The notes beneath the pieces were generated by a model that worked only from the letters and a program-made list of their open reading frames with translations, had not been told where the DNA came from and did no database searches. A stretch of 64,000 nt of DNA from Aptenodytes patagonicus (Eukaryota > Chordata > Aves > Sphenisciformes > Spheniscidae): assembly GCF_965638725.1 (NCBI RefSeq), contig NC_134953.1, positions 42,554,454 to 42,618,453 of the forward strand, read 5' to 3'. A program made the translations under genes and the position numbers. Position 1 is the first letter of the stretch; each line of letters opens with the position of its first letter. Shown here in pieces: positions 16,511 through 29,600 of this stretch.

Positions 16511-19500
16511 GCGAAACGAGGATGTGGCTGGCTCTAGCTCTGACGTCCGTGGCCCATGGGATGGTATCCAGGCAATGCCTCTTTAATTTTCCATGTTCTA
16601 AGAATCCAGAAGCATGGATGAACATTGTAATTATGATGGCATTGGAGCAGAGGCAGTAAGTGTCTGGGAAACAGCCAGTATAAAATACTGATAGTTAAAC
16701 ACTACGTTTTACAGATTACCTTGAAGGCAAGCATCATGGAGCCTTGAAAACATTATTCTTTGCTTTTTTCTTCTTGCAGAGTGAAATGGTCTCTTTCTGG
16801 GGATACTCCAGTGAGGAGTATGATGTGGTGACAGAAGATGGCTATATCCTTCAGCTAAACAGAATTCCTTATGAGAGAGAAAGTGCTGGAAGCCAAGGTA
16901 AAATTGATATGTGTCATACAGGAAACCCACACCTTATGCTGTTGTCTTCCGACTGGGATACCAGGGCTCGTGCAAGAGGGTTTTCAACGTTCCCCATGGC
17001 TTGGTATCTGTAGCCTCTGTTTTGATCAATAAGAATTTGTAGGGAAGGCTGATCCCTTGCAGTGATGTTTTCTCATCCTGCATGGAGACCTGAGCATGGG
17101 TGATGCACCAGGCATGCTGCAGTCCTAGCAATGAGAAGCAGCCCATCCATCCTAACCACTGGTGCCTCACACACACCTTGGATTTTCTCTGGGAGCCTGG
17201 CTTCTAATATGTGGTCCTGCAGCCATGTGTTAGATCAGCAGACCGGTTTGATATTCCTTGAGGAGCTTCCAGAGGACCCTCTTGTCCTGTGAGAAGTGAC
17301 AACTGGGAGGCTCTATATCCATGAAAAGGTGCATCTTATCCTATCACGTCTCCAGGCATCTCCATGTTTGCCTACAGAGCTCCCTGGGCAGCCCAGGTTC
17401 TGCTAAGGCTTGCAGCAAAGCCTCTCTGCCAAAAGCCTGCTGAGATGCAGAGTGTAGGTACTGCTCTGCTTGTGTCTCTGAAAATACCCAGCAGACAGTG
17501 TCCTTGGAGACAAAAGCAGATGCTGTGAGGTGTCTCTGAAATAGTAATATCGCATTATGTATTATACATATTTATGATAGAAATGAGGGACCTGCTACAG
17601 GGTGTGGGAGGCAAGGGTTCAATTCTCTTCCCCATCTCTGGGTGTTCAAACCTTTCCCTCCCAGCCCTGAGAGCATGGCCGAAGCAACGGTAGGTCAGAT
17701 GGAAAAACTTATTCTGCCTCCTAGTGAAATCTGTCACTCCAGCAAAGAACGCACGAGCACATCTTGGTGGGCATGGCTGGAGATGGGGAAGACCTTCCAG
17801 CATTGTTCAGGGGTTAGAGAAAATAAGGAGCATGGGAAGACTTTGGGGTTTTTTATACTGTCCCCCAACTCTAGGTGTTCATTTTCTTAATGATAGGTCA
17901 TCTGCAGAGGAAGTGGGAAGGGTGTTGGGCATAAAAGGCAAAGTGCTCTGAGATATGGTGCACCCAGTGCATCTGCTACATAGCAAACCTGTTTTGCTGA
18001 AATCAAGGGGAACAGACCTACCTAACACTGACACAAACCTCCGTACATTTTGGCTGCCATAATTAATGAGGAAAAGAGTCCCTAAACTGTCTCAAATGAT
18101 GACAGACAGCATTAAAAAAAAAAAGTCATCATGATGCCTGTCTTCCAGGTTGAAGGCCCGTCACATTTCTGCAACATGGTTTATTTGGAGAAGGCAGCAT
18201 ATGGGTTACCAATTTGGTCAACAACAGCCTGGGCTTCATTCTCACAGATGCTGGCTACAACATTTGGATACGCAACACCAGAGGGAACAGTTGGTCTAAG
18301 TGACATCTGGTCCTGTCTCCCAAATGGGAGGAATTCTGGGCTTTCAGGTAAACGGGTAGTTTGAGGATCTCAGAAACAACTGACTTCTTTCGTCTTCAAA
18401 AGGTGATGCTGCCCTAGCTCGGGGAGAAATGAACCAGGCTGAACTGAAGCACATCCACTTATTTTAGGTGAAAACCCCATGTGCTTACCCAAGGACACAC
18501 TCAGTAGGATGAAGAAGTTTGTGGGGTTGTCCTGCCCTCCTCGCTGGTTTTGTGGTTTGTTGGTGATGGTTGTTCAGATGTAGATGCTATGCCTCTCGTT
18601 AAGATGACTAATCTTCCTTCTGCAGCTTTGATGAAATGGCTAAATATGACCTCCCGGCAATTATAAACTCTATTGAACAGAAAACTGGGCAGAAGCAGTT
18701 ATATATCGGCCATTCTCAAGGCACCACTATAGGTAAGTGGGTCTTTTTTACTGATCTTGATGACAGTATAGGATGTCTACGTTATCTTTGGGATTTGTAA
18801 AACAGTTCTTAACGAAGTTAAGCTGTATACATGAATGTCTTGAAAGAGTGAGCTGTTTTTTTCTTCTTTGCATTTTTTTTCAGCTTTTATAGCCTTTTCC
18901 ACTATTCCTCAGCTGGCTCAGAAAATCAAGATGTACTTTGCTTTAGCACTTGTGGCCACAGTTATATTTGTTCAAAGTCCACTTAAAAAGCTCGCATTCT
19001 TTTCTGACTATGGGCTTAAGGTACCTTGGTCCAGACTATATTCTTCATAGCCAAAATAAATGTAGTTTTTCATAGGGATTGTGAAATTACCTACAGAGTG
19101 TATTTCAAATCATTTCCAGAGAGCGGAACTCCATGTTCCATCTGTTTTCATAACGAAGGGAATCACACATCTTAGTCCAGAGTCTTTCTGTCCTGTCCTG
19201 TTTACTCCCCAAAATGTTCTGGCAGAATTATAGCCAAGAGAGCTAGTGGTATGGGCAGATGTGCACACAGCAAGTGTCAAAACATTGGCAAATAAAACCA
19301 ATGCGGAGACTGTGAATTTAACACATTTAACGCAAGAGTACAATGAATGTAAGAGGCCATGGATGTGAAAACCATGGAACAGAAGCATTTAATGAGGTGC
19401 AAGGAAGAGTCCACTCATGGGCAACCTCGCACCTCAATATGGGGGTAAAATAGAAGCTATGAAGTGGTGGTGCTTTGAGGAAAAGCATGACCTGTCTTTG

Positions 19501-20659
19501 TATTTTATGAGTACCTTTGCAATTTTACAGGAGATGTTTGGCACCAAAGAGTTCCTACCACACACTGCCTTGGGTGAGCTGGTCCTTTCCAAATTCTGTG
19601 CCTGCTCAAAGACCTGCAAGAGCATCTTGTCTATGCTCTTTGGATTTAACTGGAAGAACATAAACATGGTATGTAGGAATAAATCTGCAGAGGGCCCTCA
19701 GTGTCATTCTGAAGGACAAAGCCTTGGCTGCCCTGTTTCGTGGAGCCAGGTGAAACCCGTTGTGAAATGCGCTTTTTTCCTTTAGAGCCGAGTAGATGTG
19801 TACGCGGCACACTCCCCAGCGGGGACTTCAGTACAAAATGTAATCCACTGGTTGCAGGTAAACCTTCCCAACTACTTTCCTATGTAAAACAGAGTACGGA
19901 GTATTTTAATGGTTCTTTGTGGCCAGTCTCTTGTGTTGGTTGCTGCAACACATCAGTGGTATCTTTGTTGGTTTTGTTTTCACCCCTTCATAAAGTGCTC
20001 AGCAGCTTCTTGAGCTGCCTGTACATCATCAGGTAGAGTGGCCCCAAAGGAGTGGATCTGCAAAGAGAAACATTTGGAGCTGAGGACCCTGCATCCACAG
20101 CAGGCACATTTCAGGGGTCTTATTTCAGACTAGCTGCAGTCTTGCCCTGCAGCCCGAGTGCTGTTAGCGGTCAAACTGCAACAGGGATTCTCCCAGACAG
20201 CATCCAGTTAAGCTTATTACCAATTAAGCTGATTATTTCTCCTTCTTCCCATTGTGGGCATGGAGAAGTCACTACCAGAGCCCCTCTGACACTGAAATTG
20301 TGCTATGCTGCCCTCATTCTCTCTTCCCTAGGCTAAATGTACACAGCTGTTTGCACATTTCTTTGTAGATTGTGGATTCAAATGGCCTCTTCTTGATCTC
20401 TCCTGGACCCTCACCAGTTCATGCATCTTCTCTGACGTGCGTGCCACAGGCTGTATGCGAAGCACAGCTTCTTCCTAGTGTGGCACTCCTACTCAGAGAC
20501 CCCAAAATAGCATTGTGGTTTTTGTAGCAAGAACACACACTCCATTTTCTGAAGTGCTGTTGCTCAGTGGTGTTAGTCCTCATTCTGTATATGTCCACCA
20601 GTTTTTCTTTTCTATGTATAATTTTTTATAAGATTCTTTACTGGCCTTCAGCTTATCTG

Positions 20660-20938
20660 ATGAGCAGTGAGTGACAAAGAGCAAAACTAGGGGCAATGCA
20701 CACAAATTACAGCCCAGGGGGATCATGTTGGAGGTGGGGAATCCTTCTTCCCCCGGAGTGGGGAGCAGCTCTGGGACAGGTGCCCAGGGAGATGGGGGTC
20801 TCCATATTAGGGGGGGCTCGGGTCCTGGCGGGGTCAAGCCATGGCCACCCTGACCTTGTATTGCTGATAGGCCTGCTCCAGTTAGACAAGAGATGTTCAG
20901 AGACTGCTTCCAACCAACACATCTTTGATAGTATCATT
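20660..20938 (+). mobile_element. CR1 3-prime fragment in unit A intron 7
   Basis: Reads through the CR1 3-prime region: GGCAATGCACACAAATTACA, GGAGTGGGGAGCAGCTCTGG, CCATGGCCACCCTGACCTTG and a degraded CTTCCAACC end. It is 5-prime truncated. The same subfamily occurs at 61.15-61.53 kb. Confidence 0.8.
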
Positions 20939-22048
20939 TCAGGCCAATTCTTCAGTCTACAAGGAATGTTTTGAGTTCTAATCCCATTTTCTAGAACATT
21001 TTAATTTCCTCCCATCCTGGTCTTAACCACAAACCATATAAATATAATCTCTGTTCATTTATCCAAATTAATGACAATAATTAGTTGTACTGGGCCTATG
21101 GCAGACGTGTGAGATGAGATAGATGATACACTTGAAAAATCTTGCCAGTTCAATGATGAAAACCAACTTTTGAGTTTCCTCTTTTAAACTGATTGCACCC
21201 CCCCCACGGAACTATGATTTCGTTTAGACCATTGCATGTCTGAATTTGCTGCAGGGAGTTCAAAGCGGTGCACTGAGAGCTTATGATGGGGGGGCATGTA
21301 TAACAGTCTTTGCTATAGACAGGTAAGCTGCTTCAAATGGCCAAGGTCATGGTCTTCCCTTTCACTTACACATTCTGTTCCTATTCATGCCTGGTGCGGT
21401 TCCTCTGAATTTGTTGTCTCTCTTCACAAATTGGGCATGCAAGTAGCAAGTCAGCAGTTCCGCTTGGAACAACAGTATTTTCAATTCTAAACTCTATTTT
21501 ACAAATACCTTCTAAATGGAATAAAGTATTAGATGCTTTCCACTTATCCAGCATTTTTGTTGGAGTCCATAATCTGCCATAGAAAAGCAACAATAATGTG
21601 ACCAGTTACTATCTGAAACCTATAAAACTGAAGTCTCCATGCTGGTTGTAAATTGTTTAGCCATGATGGAAAGCAAGGTGCTAAGCCCTTCTGCCGCCCA
21701 GACCTAAAGTCACAAGCTGAATGGTGAGCAGTTAACTCTGCATCCCTTGGGAGCTCAGGCAATTCTTGTTCTATGTCAAGAAAAGACATAGAAAAAAAGC
21801 TTCTTTCTTCCTTAAGCAAGAAAAATCAAATTGTTCAGAAAGTGGCATGCTTCTTAACTGGAATAATTACACTGCAGATAAGGAGATATGATGCTGACAA
21901 ATCACCTGATGGCAAGTCCTCATGGTGTTGAGCTAAAGCAACCTTCCAGATGTGTCTTATTTTCAAGAACTTGCTTCCGAACAATTTCCTGCTGTTATGA
22001 AGCTGAAGGAAAGACTAGTGCTTGCATGAAGTGTAACCACAAACTACA

Positions 22049-22136
22049 GCAGAGCTGGTTGGAAGGGACCTGTAGAGGTCTCCAGTCCAACCTCCTGCTT
22101 GAAGCAGGATGATCCACCAGCATTAGATCAGGGCAG
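22049..22136 (-). mobile_element. CR1 3-prime end fragment in unit A intron 8
   Basis: GGTTGGAAGGGACCTGTAGA followed by CCAGTCCAACCTCCTGCTTG is the reverse complement of a CR1 3-prime end. Under 100 bp remains. Confidence 0.75.
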
Positions 22137-22844
22137 CTAAAATTTTGCCAAAGTTGATGAAATTGTCTGTAGTATCAGAACCAGAATTTCTAACAGGAAA
22201 GAACTAATTTATGAATTAATTTAAATTAAATTTACTAATTTAATTTACTCATTAAATTGTAGCACATAAGGCTACACCGCATCTTTTAATAAAATTTCTT
22301 TTCTTTCTAGAAGAAAACCTTTCCAGTTTTCTTTTTTCCTTAAAGGATAGCAATTGCTCTTGCACCATGCATATTTTATTGCATTGCAGCAATGTCTCTC
22401 CTTTGTGAAACCCTAGTCTTCCATCTCTTCAGATGGGTCCGCTGCTCTACAACGTGAAGGACATGAAAGTGCTGATGGCCTTCTGGAGTGGTGGAGTGGA
22501 CTACCTGGCTGATCCCCGAGACGTTACCCTCCTGCTCCCCCAGGTCAGGAACCTGGTGCACCACAAGGTGGTTCCCCAGTGGAACCACCTGGATTTCCTA
22601 CTGGGGCTCAATGCAACTGAGGTTTTGTACCAGGAAATCGTTGACATGATGAAGAGGTATCCGTAAAGCTGCTGTTAAATTTGATACATTTTTTGCTGAT
22701 GTGTCTTGTAAGATTAATGCTATCTTTAAAGGATTTTGAAATTTGTCACTATTTGGACCACCTGAATGGAGTTGACTAAAATGTTCTGCTTTTGACTAGA
22801 GCAGTGACAGAGTGGGGAGAGGAGCCTTTATGCTATTCCTGACT

Positions 22845-22985
22845 GGCACTTCATTTCCTTTCTTCTTCCTTTTTTCCTCCCTTTTTTTTTTTCCTCCTTT
22901 TTTCCCCCCTCTTTTTTCTTTTTTTTTTTTTTTTCTGTTTTTTGGGGGTTTTTTTGTTTGGTTGGGTTTGGTTTTTTTTTTCCTT
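22845..22985. repeat. Pyrimidine-rich (T/C) tract
   Basis: About 140 bp made almost only of T and C, then T and G, just 180 bp after the unit A stop codon. It is low-complexity sequence and may be an eroded poly(T), that is, a poly(A) on the minus strand. Confidence 0.75.
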
Positions 22986-23365
22986 CATCAGCCATATTTA
23001 TTTACAAAGTACAGGAAACATAGATGAGGAAGCCGGGTTTTTAGACATTTCATTAAGACTGGTAGCACAGTGATCTATTCCCTGAGACACGATGGATCCT
23101 GCGTAGCCTTTCCCATGTAGTTAGCTTTACAGTGCCTGCAATTCCCCTGAGACCTGGGTGTCTGGACCCCCTTGTAACTCAATTGATTCCTGGCTTCATC
23201 AGAGACACAAAATTCATTATTGTCGTCTCAGAGCTGGCACTGTTACCCCTGGACCTTTAAAACTACCAACGTGGATCAGAAAGAGATCTAACAGGTCTGT
23301 GGTGAAAAACCACAGCAGAAATACATCTCCTTAGAGGCAATACAGTACTAGTGTTTTTGAAATTC

Positions 23366-23533
23366 AATAAAAATTGTAATTAATCACATTTTTAATGTGG
23401 GTGGGTTTTTTTTCTTTCAGCAACTGAGAAGCCAAAAAGGAAGAATCAAGAAAGAAATAAATCCTGAGAAGTAACTATAAGAAAGACAGTCCAGCATGTG
23501 ATTCTGATGCGCAATGTGAAAAGTCCAAATAAA
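23366..23533 (+). other. Candidate poly(A) signals for unit A
   Basis: AATAAA occurs at 23366-23371, 23456-23461 and 23528-23533, about 0.7-0.9 kb after the unit A stop codon. Which one is used cannot be told from sequence. Confidence 0.4.
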
Positions 23534-23539
23534 AAAGGG

Positions 23540-26419
23540 GCTTAGGGAATGTACAAAATGCCTACGTCTTAGGGTTTATCTGAGATGTTTTGGTAATAAG
23601 ATTGAGTCATTCGTTTTGTGTTGCGTATTTTCTGACTAAAGTGCTTTCTTCAAATCCAGTATATATACACGTGACCAAGCAGCACTGCAAAAGTCATCCC
23701 TGGTAGTGCATCATTTATGCAGCAGGCCAGGCATGCAGGTAGCTGCCAACCACAGAGGGTTCAGTCTATGTTTGGCTGAATATTATTATCAATATCAGTA
23801 CTTCACAAAGAAATAAGATGAAGTCTGGCTACTTTACAAAATAAGGCTTCTACATATTTGTGTCTTTACAGGTTTGGGACAAATTGTGTTAAATATTGCC
23901 AGGTTCTGAGCATTTGCTCCGAACAAAACTGCAGCAGCTTTTCTTTGCGTGGGCAAGCATGTGAGAAGACGGTTCTTCATCCTAGGCTCCCTACACACAT
24001 GGAAAATAGAGGCTGAACTGTTATACCTGAGTTAATATGAAACAAAATTTGCAGAATCTCTGTAAAACCCAACTCAATACATTGACCTTTAGTTAGAAAC
24101 AGAAGAAGAGTTGGCTTGAATTTCAATGTGAAACACGGTGATGGCTTTTTTCCCATTTTTAGCAATATTTTAGACTAACCAAGGCATGTGGTCAAAAGAA
24201 AACAGGTCAGGGAGTTATTCCTTGTCTTAAACAGGACATCTGCTTTCTGCCATGAGAAAGAAGCCTGCTCATCCCATGCAGCACCGGGATGCTCTCTAGC
24301 TGCCGGTATCACGTTGACTAGCTGTTGTTTAAAACCAGCTATTTTTCCTGTGCTGTAGTACAGGAAATGTTTTCAAACCTTCAATGCGGAAAGACATCAT
24401 CCTTCAACCTAGCTGATCACCCCCAATACAGCACCTCTTATGATGGATTGCAGGTCCAGCTGCATCTCTCATGGCATTTACAGAGAAAGTGGTGATCTCA
24501 GAGATGTCATGATGTGTTGACAACTTTTTCTTTAGCCTGAAGGAAGAACAGTTATTTTATGACAACATCCTTGTTTCTGCCAGCCAAAATTCTGAGGCTC
24601 ATCAGAAAAACTTGATAAACACGTTAATGATGTGAACATCAGAAGAATCAGCTTGTTTCAGGGAGGAGGAATCTAGTTGTGAGGCAAAGCAACATTTCAA
24701 GGAGAAATTACTCAGTCATGCACTGGCGTACTGCCGAATTTTCAGTCTGTCATGCTTCCTTTAAAATTTCCTGGAAGACCGGCATCACCAAGAAGTAGCC
24801 ATGAAAGGCAAAGTAGATATTGATGAGAGGTGGGGGGGAACACAGAAAATAATTTTGGGTGGAGAACAGTCTTTCCAAATGCTGTTGTGGGTTATTTTTG
24901 ATAACAGAATTCGTTACTAGAATTTGCTTGGTAAAAGTGAATGACAGTGATTCCTCTCTGATGCTGGACGTCCTTGTGCTGGCCTTGCTGACCAGTGTAG
25001 GATGCTACTGTTGTGCCAGCTGAAATGCTCATCTTACCTGGTAGTGTGCCTCCAGCAGAGCAGAGCAAGGCGGTTGGGACTCTTCCTGCAAACAATCTCC
25101 CAGCTTCCCAAGCCAGCCGTGATACTATTGAATGCTCTGTGATGGATATTGCAAGTCTTTTCCCACTTGCTTTATCAATCCTTGTAAACTTTTGTCATCT
25201 ACAGCACCCTTTGGCGAGAAGCTTCACGGAGTGACTCCTAGTGAAAAACACAAGAGCACAGCATAGCTGTGGCACAGTGGTGATGCTCTGTGTTTGTTCC
25301 TGTGCTGCTTTCTTCATAGGTCCTGTCCTAAGCCTTTCTTCTCTGAAGAACAAAGTCAGCAAGCAGAAATGAAAATTTAATGAAAGTTATCTATGAAGAG
25401 AAGCTTGCATTCATTACAGTGTCCTGGTATATCACAAAGCCACATTGGTTGCAGTAAATAATTCATGATTTAATTCTTTTTTCCCCCGTTTTCTTCCTAA
25501 ACATGTTGCTTCTGCTTCTGCTCATTCCAAGAAGCTTTCTGTAAAATTGTCTTTTGAGGTAATGCTCTTTACCTAATCAGGTTTTTCAGTTTGTTCAAGA
25601 CAGTCTGTTTCCAGTAAATACTTTTGTCTCTTCTAAAAAAATAACTCTTAAATTTTATCGGATGATCAAATTATCAGATTAGGCAATTGTTTACTTTTCT
25701 ATCTTTAAGAAATTCTCTAAGCATCTTTTTGTAGTACAAATTCTTGTGTAAATTAATCCTGTTTAAACACTTCTTTTTTTTTTTAATTCTCTTTCCAGTT
25801 ATGCAGAAACAATTTGTCCAAAGTAAAAAAATGCAGCTTCACTTGGTATTTTGCCATAGGTACAAAAGGATTTTTCCCTGATTGCTTTGTCTCCTTCGTT
25901 GGGCTTAAACATTTTCTTTCTCTTTTAAAACCCTGAAACAAAGCCGTGACCCAAATCCTTGCTGAAATGAAAATAAATCAGCTCCCAGCAGCAGGAGATG
26001 TTTGCAGATGTGACACATGACACGTGGCTGGACCCAGGAGGTGTATATAAATAAATAAATAAACAACCCCCGAATCCTTCCCCAGGGGCAGCAGCTCTAC
26101 AGAGGGGACTGGAGACCCTGGGCATGGCCCCTCAGCCAGGAGTCAGGGATGCCCCAACTCACCCGGACACAGCCCCCAGTGACCTGCTACTGTGGTATCC
26201 CCCACATCTCCTCCCAGTGGGGTGTGCTTGGTGGACACCCGAGGAGCTGGGAAACACGGTGCCCTTTGCTGGGACCACCGGGATGGCACCCAGGTCCTCA
26301 ATGCATATTAGCACTGCTGTGAGGCCATCACCACTCTGTGGAAGGAGAAGACCTCTTTTATTCCATGCTGGTTTTGTTGGAAAGGGTAATTGAAGCTGAC
26401 CAGGCTGTGTGCTAGACTC
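23540..26419. other. Intergenic, nothing recognised
   Basis: AT-rich sequence between units A and B. A short (ATAA)n stretch lies near 26046-26065. No exon or repeat family that I can name. Confidence 0.5.
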
Positions 26420-26680
26420 CACCACCTGCTCAGTCAGCAGATTGTCTTTTGGCTGACAGATGAACATGTCCCTAAACAAAAGGATGTCAAACAGGCTTAC
26501 GGGCTCCTGGAAGAGCAAGTCTCAGCTGGCCGGCTTGAGGAGGAGCTGAGCTGCTGCTGCACGAGCTGAAATCCTGAGGTCCCCAGGAGACCAGCAGAGG
26601 GTTGTGAAGGGCTCTGAAGGCAGGAGGAGAGAGCCACAGGTGTCACAAGAGGGACAGTCTCGGCACTGGTCTCCTGTCAA
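26420..26680 (-). repeat. Unclassified ~260-bp element, copy 1
   Basis: Read on the minus strand it aligns over its length with 53630-53890 on the plus strand: TGTGACACCTGTGGCTCTC, CTGGGGACCT, GCTTGCTCTTCCAGGAGC and TTTAGGGACA blocks in the same order and spacing. Similarity stops at both ends. It may be an interspersed repeat, or a remnant kept in the flanks of the B/C duplication. I do not recognise the family. Confidence 0.65.
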
Positions 26681-29600
26681 CACCAGCTGGTGGGGTGGTC
26701 AGGGAGGTCCTAGCCCTATCCTCCTGGACCCACAGGTCTCCCTTTCTCTTTCCCATCTTGGTCTTAACCCACAAGGGCTGCCACTTGTTCCACCCTGCAA
26801 TGCCTCTGGCAAAGGTTTGGGAAAGCAGTGGTCTGTTTCCATGTTAAACACCATGTCATGTCCCCAGACCCTGCCCGGGTTGTCCTCCTGGCATGTCCTC
26901 CAGAAGCAGAAGCAATACCACCTCTTGCTGTCCTTCTCCTCCTAGGAGCCACCAGCTCCGACCCAAGACACACAAAGGGGGTTAAGACAGGCTGTGAAAT
27001 CTTATACAAGCCAGTTGATCTTGTTCAAGCACCGGCGGGTTTACCAGCCAACACCCTCTTCATTAAACCATTTCTGTGATGGTTGGCACCAGGACCAGCG
27101 TGCGCGGTGCCTCCGGGGTGCAGCCGTGGGCTGCAGGGTGGGGTGCTCTCATCGCTGGGACGAGGACACCATGACTGATGGAGAAGGAGCCCCAGGGCCA
27201 GGTAGCATGGGGCCGGGACATCCTTTTTGAGGGCACGCATCGGCTAATTCAGTGGTTTCATACAAAAGGTGACACAGAGGCACGTATTTTCACAAGCAAA
27301 ATTCCTCATGCTAAACATGCATTTTACCCAAAGGTCATGGCATACCCAAACCAGAAATTAAAAAGGAACAAAGATGCTGTTGTCCCCATTCCACCTTTTA
27401 TGCACTGAAATTATATCAGTATCAGGAATGAAACAGCCAGAAGGCAAAAGGCAAGGTTGAAGTCTGAAGACTGCCAGGGGAGAGAGAAAATCATGAGTGT
27501 TATGAAAGGTCAAACCTCAGCCCTTTGGGTTTCTTTCTACCACTGGAGAATGACAGGGGTATCACAGTTCAGACAAGGCACAGGCACAATGCCAGGCACA
27601 ACACGAATTTCACAGTTAGTATTTCCTCTTACTTCTCTACTCACGTCTTCCCTTATGTCTTCTCACCAGTTCCCAGCTTTCTACTCCTTCACCAGGGATC
27701 TTTCCAGTCTCTAGGATTTCACTTCTGATTTTTTTTAACAGCTGTGAACAAAAGTGATAGCTGGCTATTTTTTTATTTATTCATTTTTTACCATAGCCAG
27801 AACATGCACTTGAGAAAGCAGATATTTGCAGGTGTTAAATACATTTGTATTTGTACTTTCTTATTCAGAAACACCAAAGAAGTTGGGGGAAAAAAAATTG
27901 TGTCTGGAAAATGATGTCCCAGTATTGACAAGATATGTTGGGAAGAACCAGACAACGGTTGGAGGCAGGAGAGAAATGGGAAGGAGGGAAACTGGTAATC
28001 CATCCCATTGCTGCTGTGATTTCTATATCCCCCCAAATTTCTCATGGCCTGGAAAACTAGCTTTTTTGAGATGACCTGGAAATCTCTGACTTTATGGACA
28101 ATGATGTTTTTTCCTTACTTCTCTTAACAGCAAACACTTCAGAGATATGGGTGCACAGGCAAATCGCCTTGTCTCGGATATAGCCACCAGGGCAAGTCCT
28201 GATTGCCAGTTAATTTAAAGCATATTGACTGAGGCAGCATTTCCTTGCTGTATTTTGTTGCATATAGATGCAACAAACTTTCCCTGGAAACATTCTGGGC
28301 ACGAAAAAGAAATGAACCATGCTTTGGAGCATTCACCCAAGAAGCCCTCAGAGACTTCAGTATTTGTAATCGGTCAAAGTAGACTGATGGAGAAATTGAG
28401 GAAGATACTGCTCTTCTCATGAGCATTCAGTGCTCTGAAATAATCAGACGTGTCTCGTGCCACAGAATCGTTATCCCACAAAAGAAGAGCTGGGCCTAGT
28501 TGAAACTGGGTGAAACAGGTGATGGTCTGAAGACAGGTCCATCTGAAGACAAGAGCCTGAATGTAAATCCCTTTAAAATCACACCAGTTAAAAGGTGAGT
28601 GAAATGTTTGTTCAGGCAAATGAGATGTCCTTCACGATACATGTCAAGTGATAGTGAAGAGCTTCCTCCTGAGATGGAGGTAGCTTCAGTAGCATCCGAG
28701 GGATATATACTCCCCTGCACATGCAGCATCCTGCAAAACCATGACTGCTGTGGAGATGTTTTCCCAAAGCAAAAATGTTTGTGTCATCAAGCATGGTGAG
28801 GATTGGAGGGAAATTGCAATTGATGTTGATTGTAGGTCATTTTCTGTCTCCTCTGTATTAATGATGGATTGGGTTTTGCTCATTTCAGCAGTAAATTAAT
28901 CAGCCTGGAGGGTCTGTTGAGCAGGTCTGCTAGTGCACAGGTTAAGAACTCCTTAATCCCCTCAATCTGCCTCCTAACTAGTAACTCACAACATGAATCT
29001 ATAGTAATCTGTTGTAAGGCCAATATATTCCCCAGTATTTTTACCTCTTCATATGGATCACGAGCTGCCCACTGTTTTTGACAGCTGTCCATACATTGGT
29101 GATTAGGACCCATGTGGGAAGAAATACACCCTCACCCTATTTTTTTAATTCTAAATAATTAAAGAGGTCAAACCACAATACTGGTGAAAGCCCAAGATGG
29201 GCCCATGAGCACATGACTAGAAATCGGCCATTTTCAGGTTTGGGCTGGAAATCCCAGCTCCTGTGTCAAAAGGCAGGTCCCACTGCAGGCTCTGTAAGAG
29301 CAGGGGGGCAAAAAATCTCCAGGCTGGTCTTTTGGGTGGAGCTCAGCAAGTTTATAGCTGGGTTTGAAGTGGCACTGGTGACAGCCGGACCTGCTGGTCC
29401 TTGGTTCCTGAGCTTCTCTAGTTTGGTGCATCAAATTCATTCTTTGTGAAAGATCCCAATTTGGGAAGCAATATAAAACGGTGGTTAGGACTTTCTCCGA
29501 GTTCTCATCATTTTGTGGATGAAATAACATGAGCCTGACTTCATTTCACTTGAAAGAGGAACCTGAAGTGTGTTATCTGAAGGTGCAGTCTTAAGTATAT

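Larger units (their letters stand above)
16522..22666 (+). pseudogene. Acid-lipase family unit A, nine exons, interrupted
   Basis: Coding exons are 16522-16626, 16780-16897, 18149-18347, 18626-18732, 18884-19020, 19531-19668, 19786-19857, 21255-21322 and 22433-22666. Lengths and phases follow the LIPA family. Exon 1 gives MWLALALTSVAHG and ends NPEAWMNI; exon 2 has GYSSEEYDVVTEDGYILQLN. Exon 4 keeps the nucleophile GHSQG (Ser codon 18714-18716). The last exon keeps the Asp region (GGVDYLAD) and the catalytic His (QWNHLDF). Lesions: in-frame TGA at 18151-18153 and at 18301-18303 in exon 3 (the second where relatives have Arg), and a 1-base loss in the G run of exon 8 near 21287-21294. Exon 4 is one codon short beside the nucleophile. 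CR1 pieces lie in introns 7 and 8. Most likely a young pseudogene; sequencing error is possible for the G run, less so for two stops. Confidence 0.85.

Noticed and set aside
26124-26518. 119-codon minus-strand frame with an LFDILLFRDMF segment as a coding exon
   Set aside because: The similarity to 53.7 kb is at DNA level over 260 bp, crosses frames and stops, and no family matches; treated as a shared element instead.
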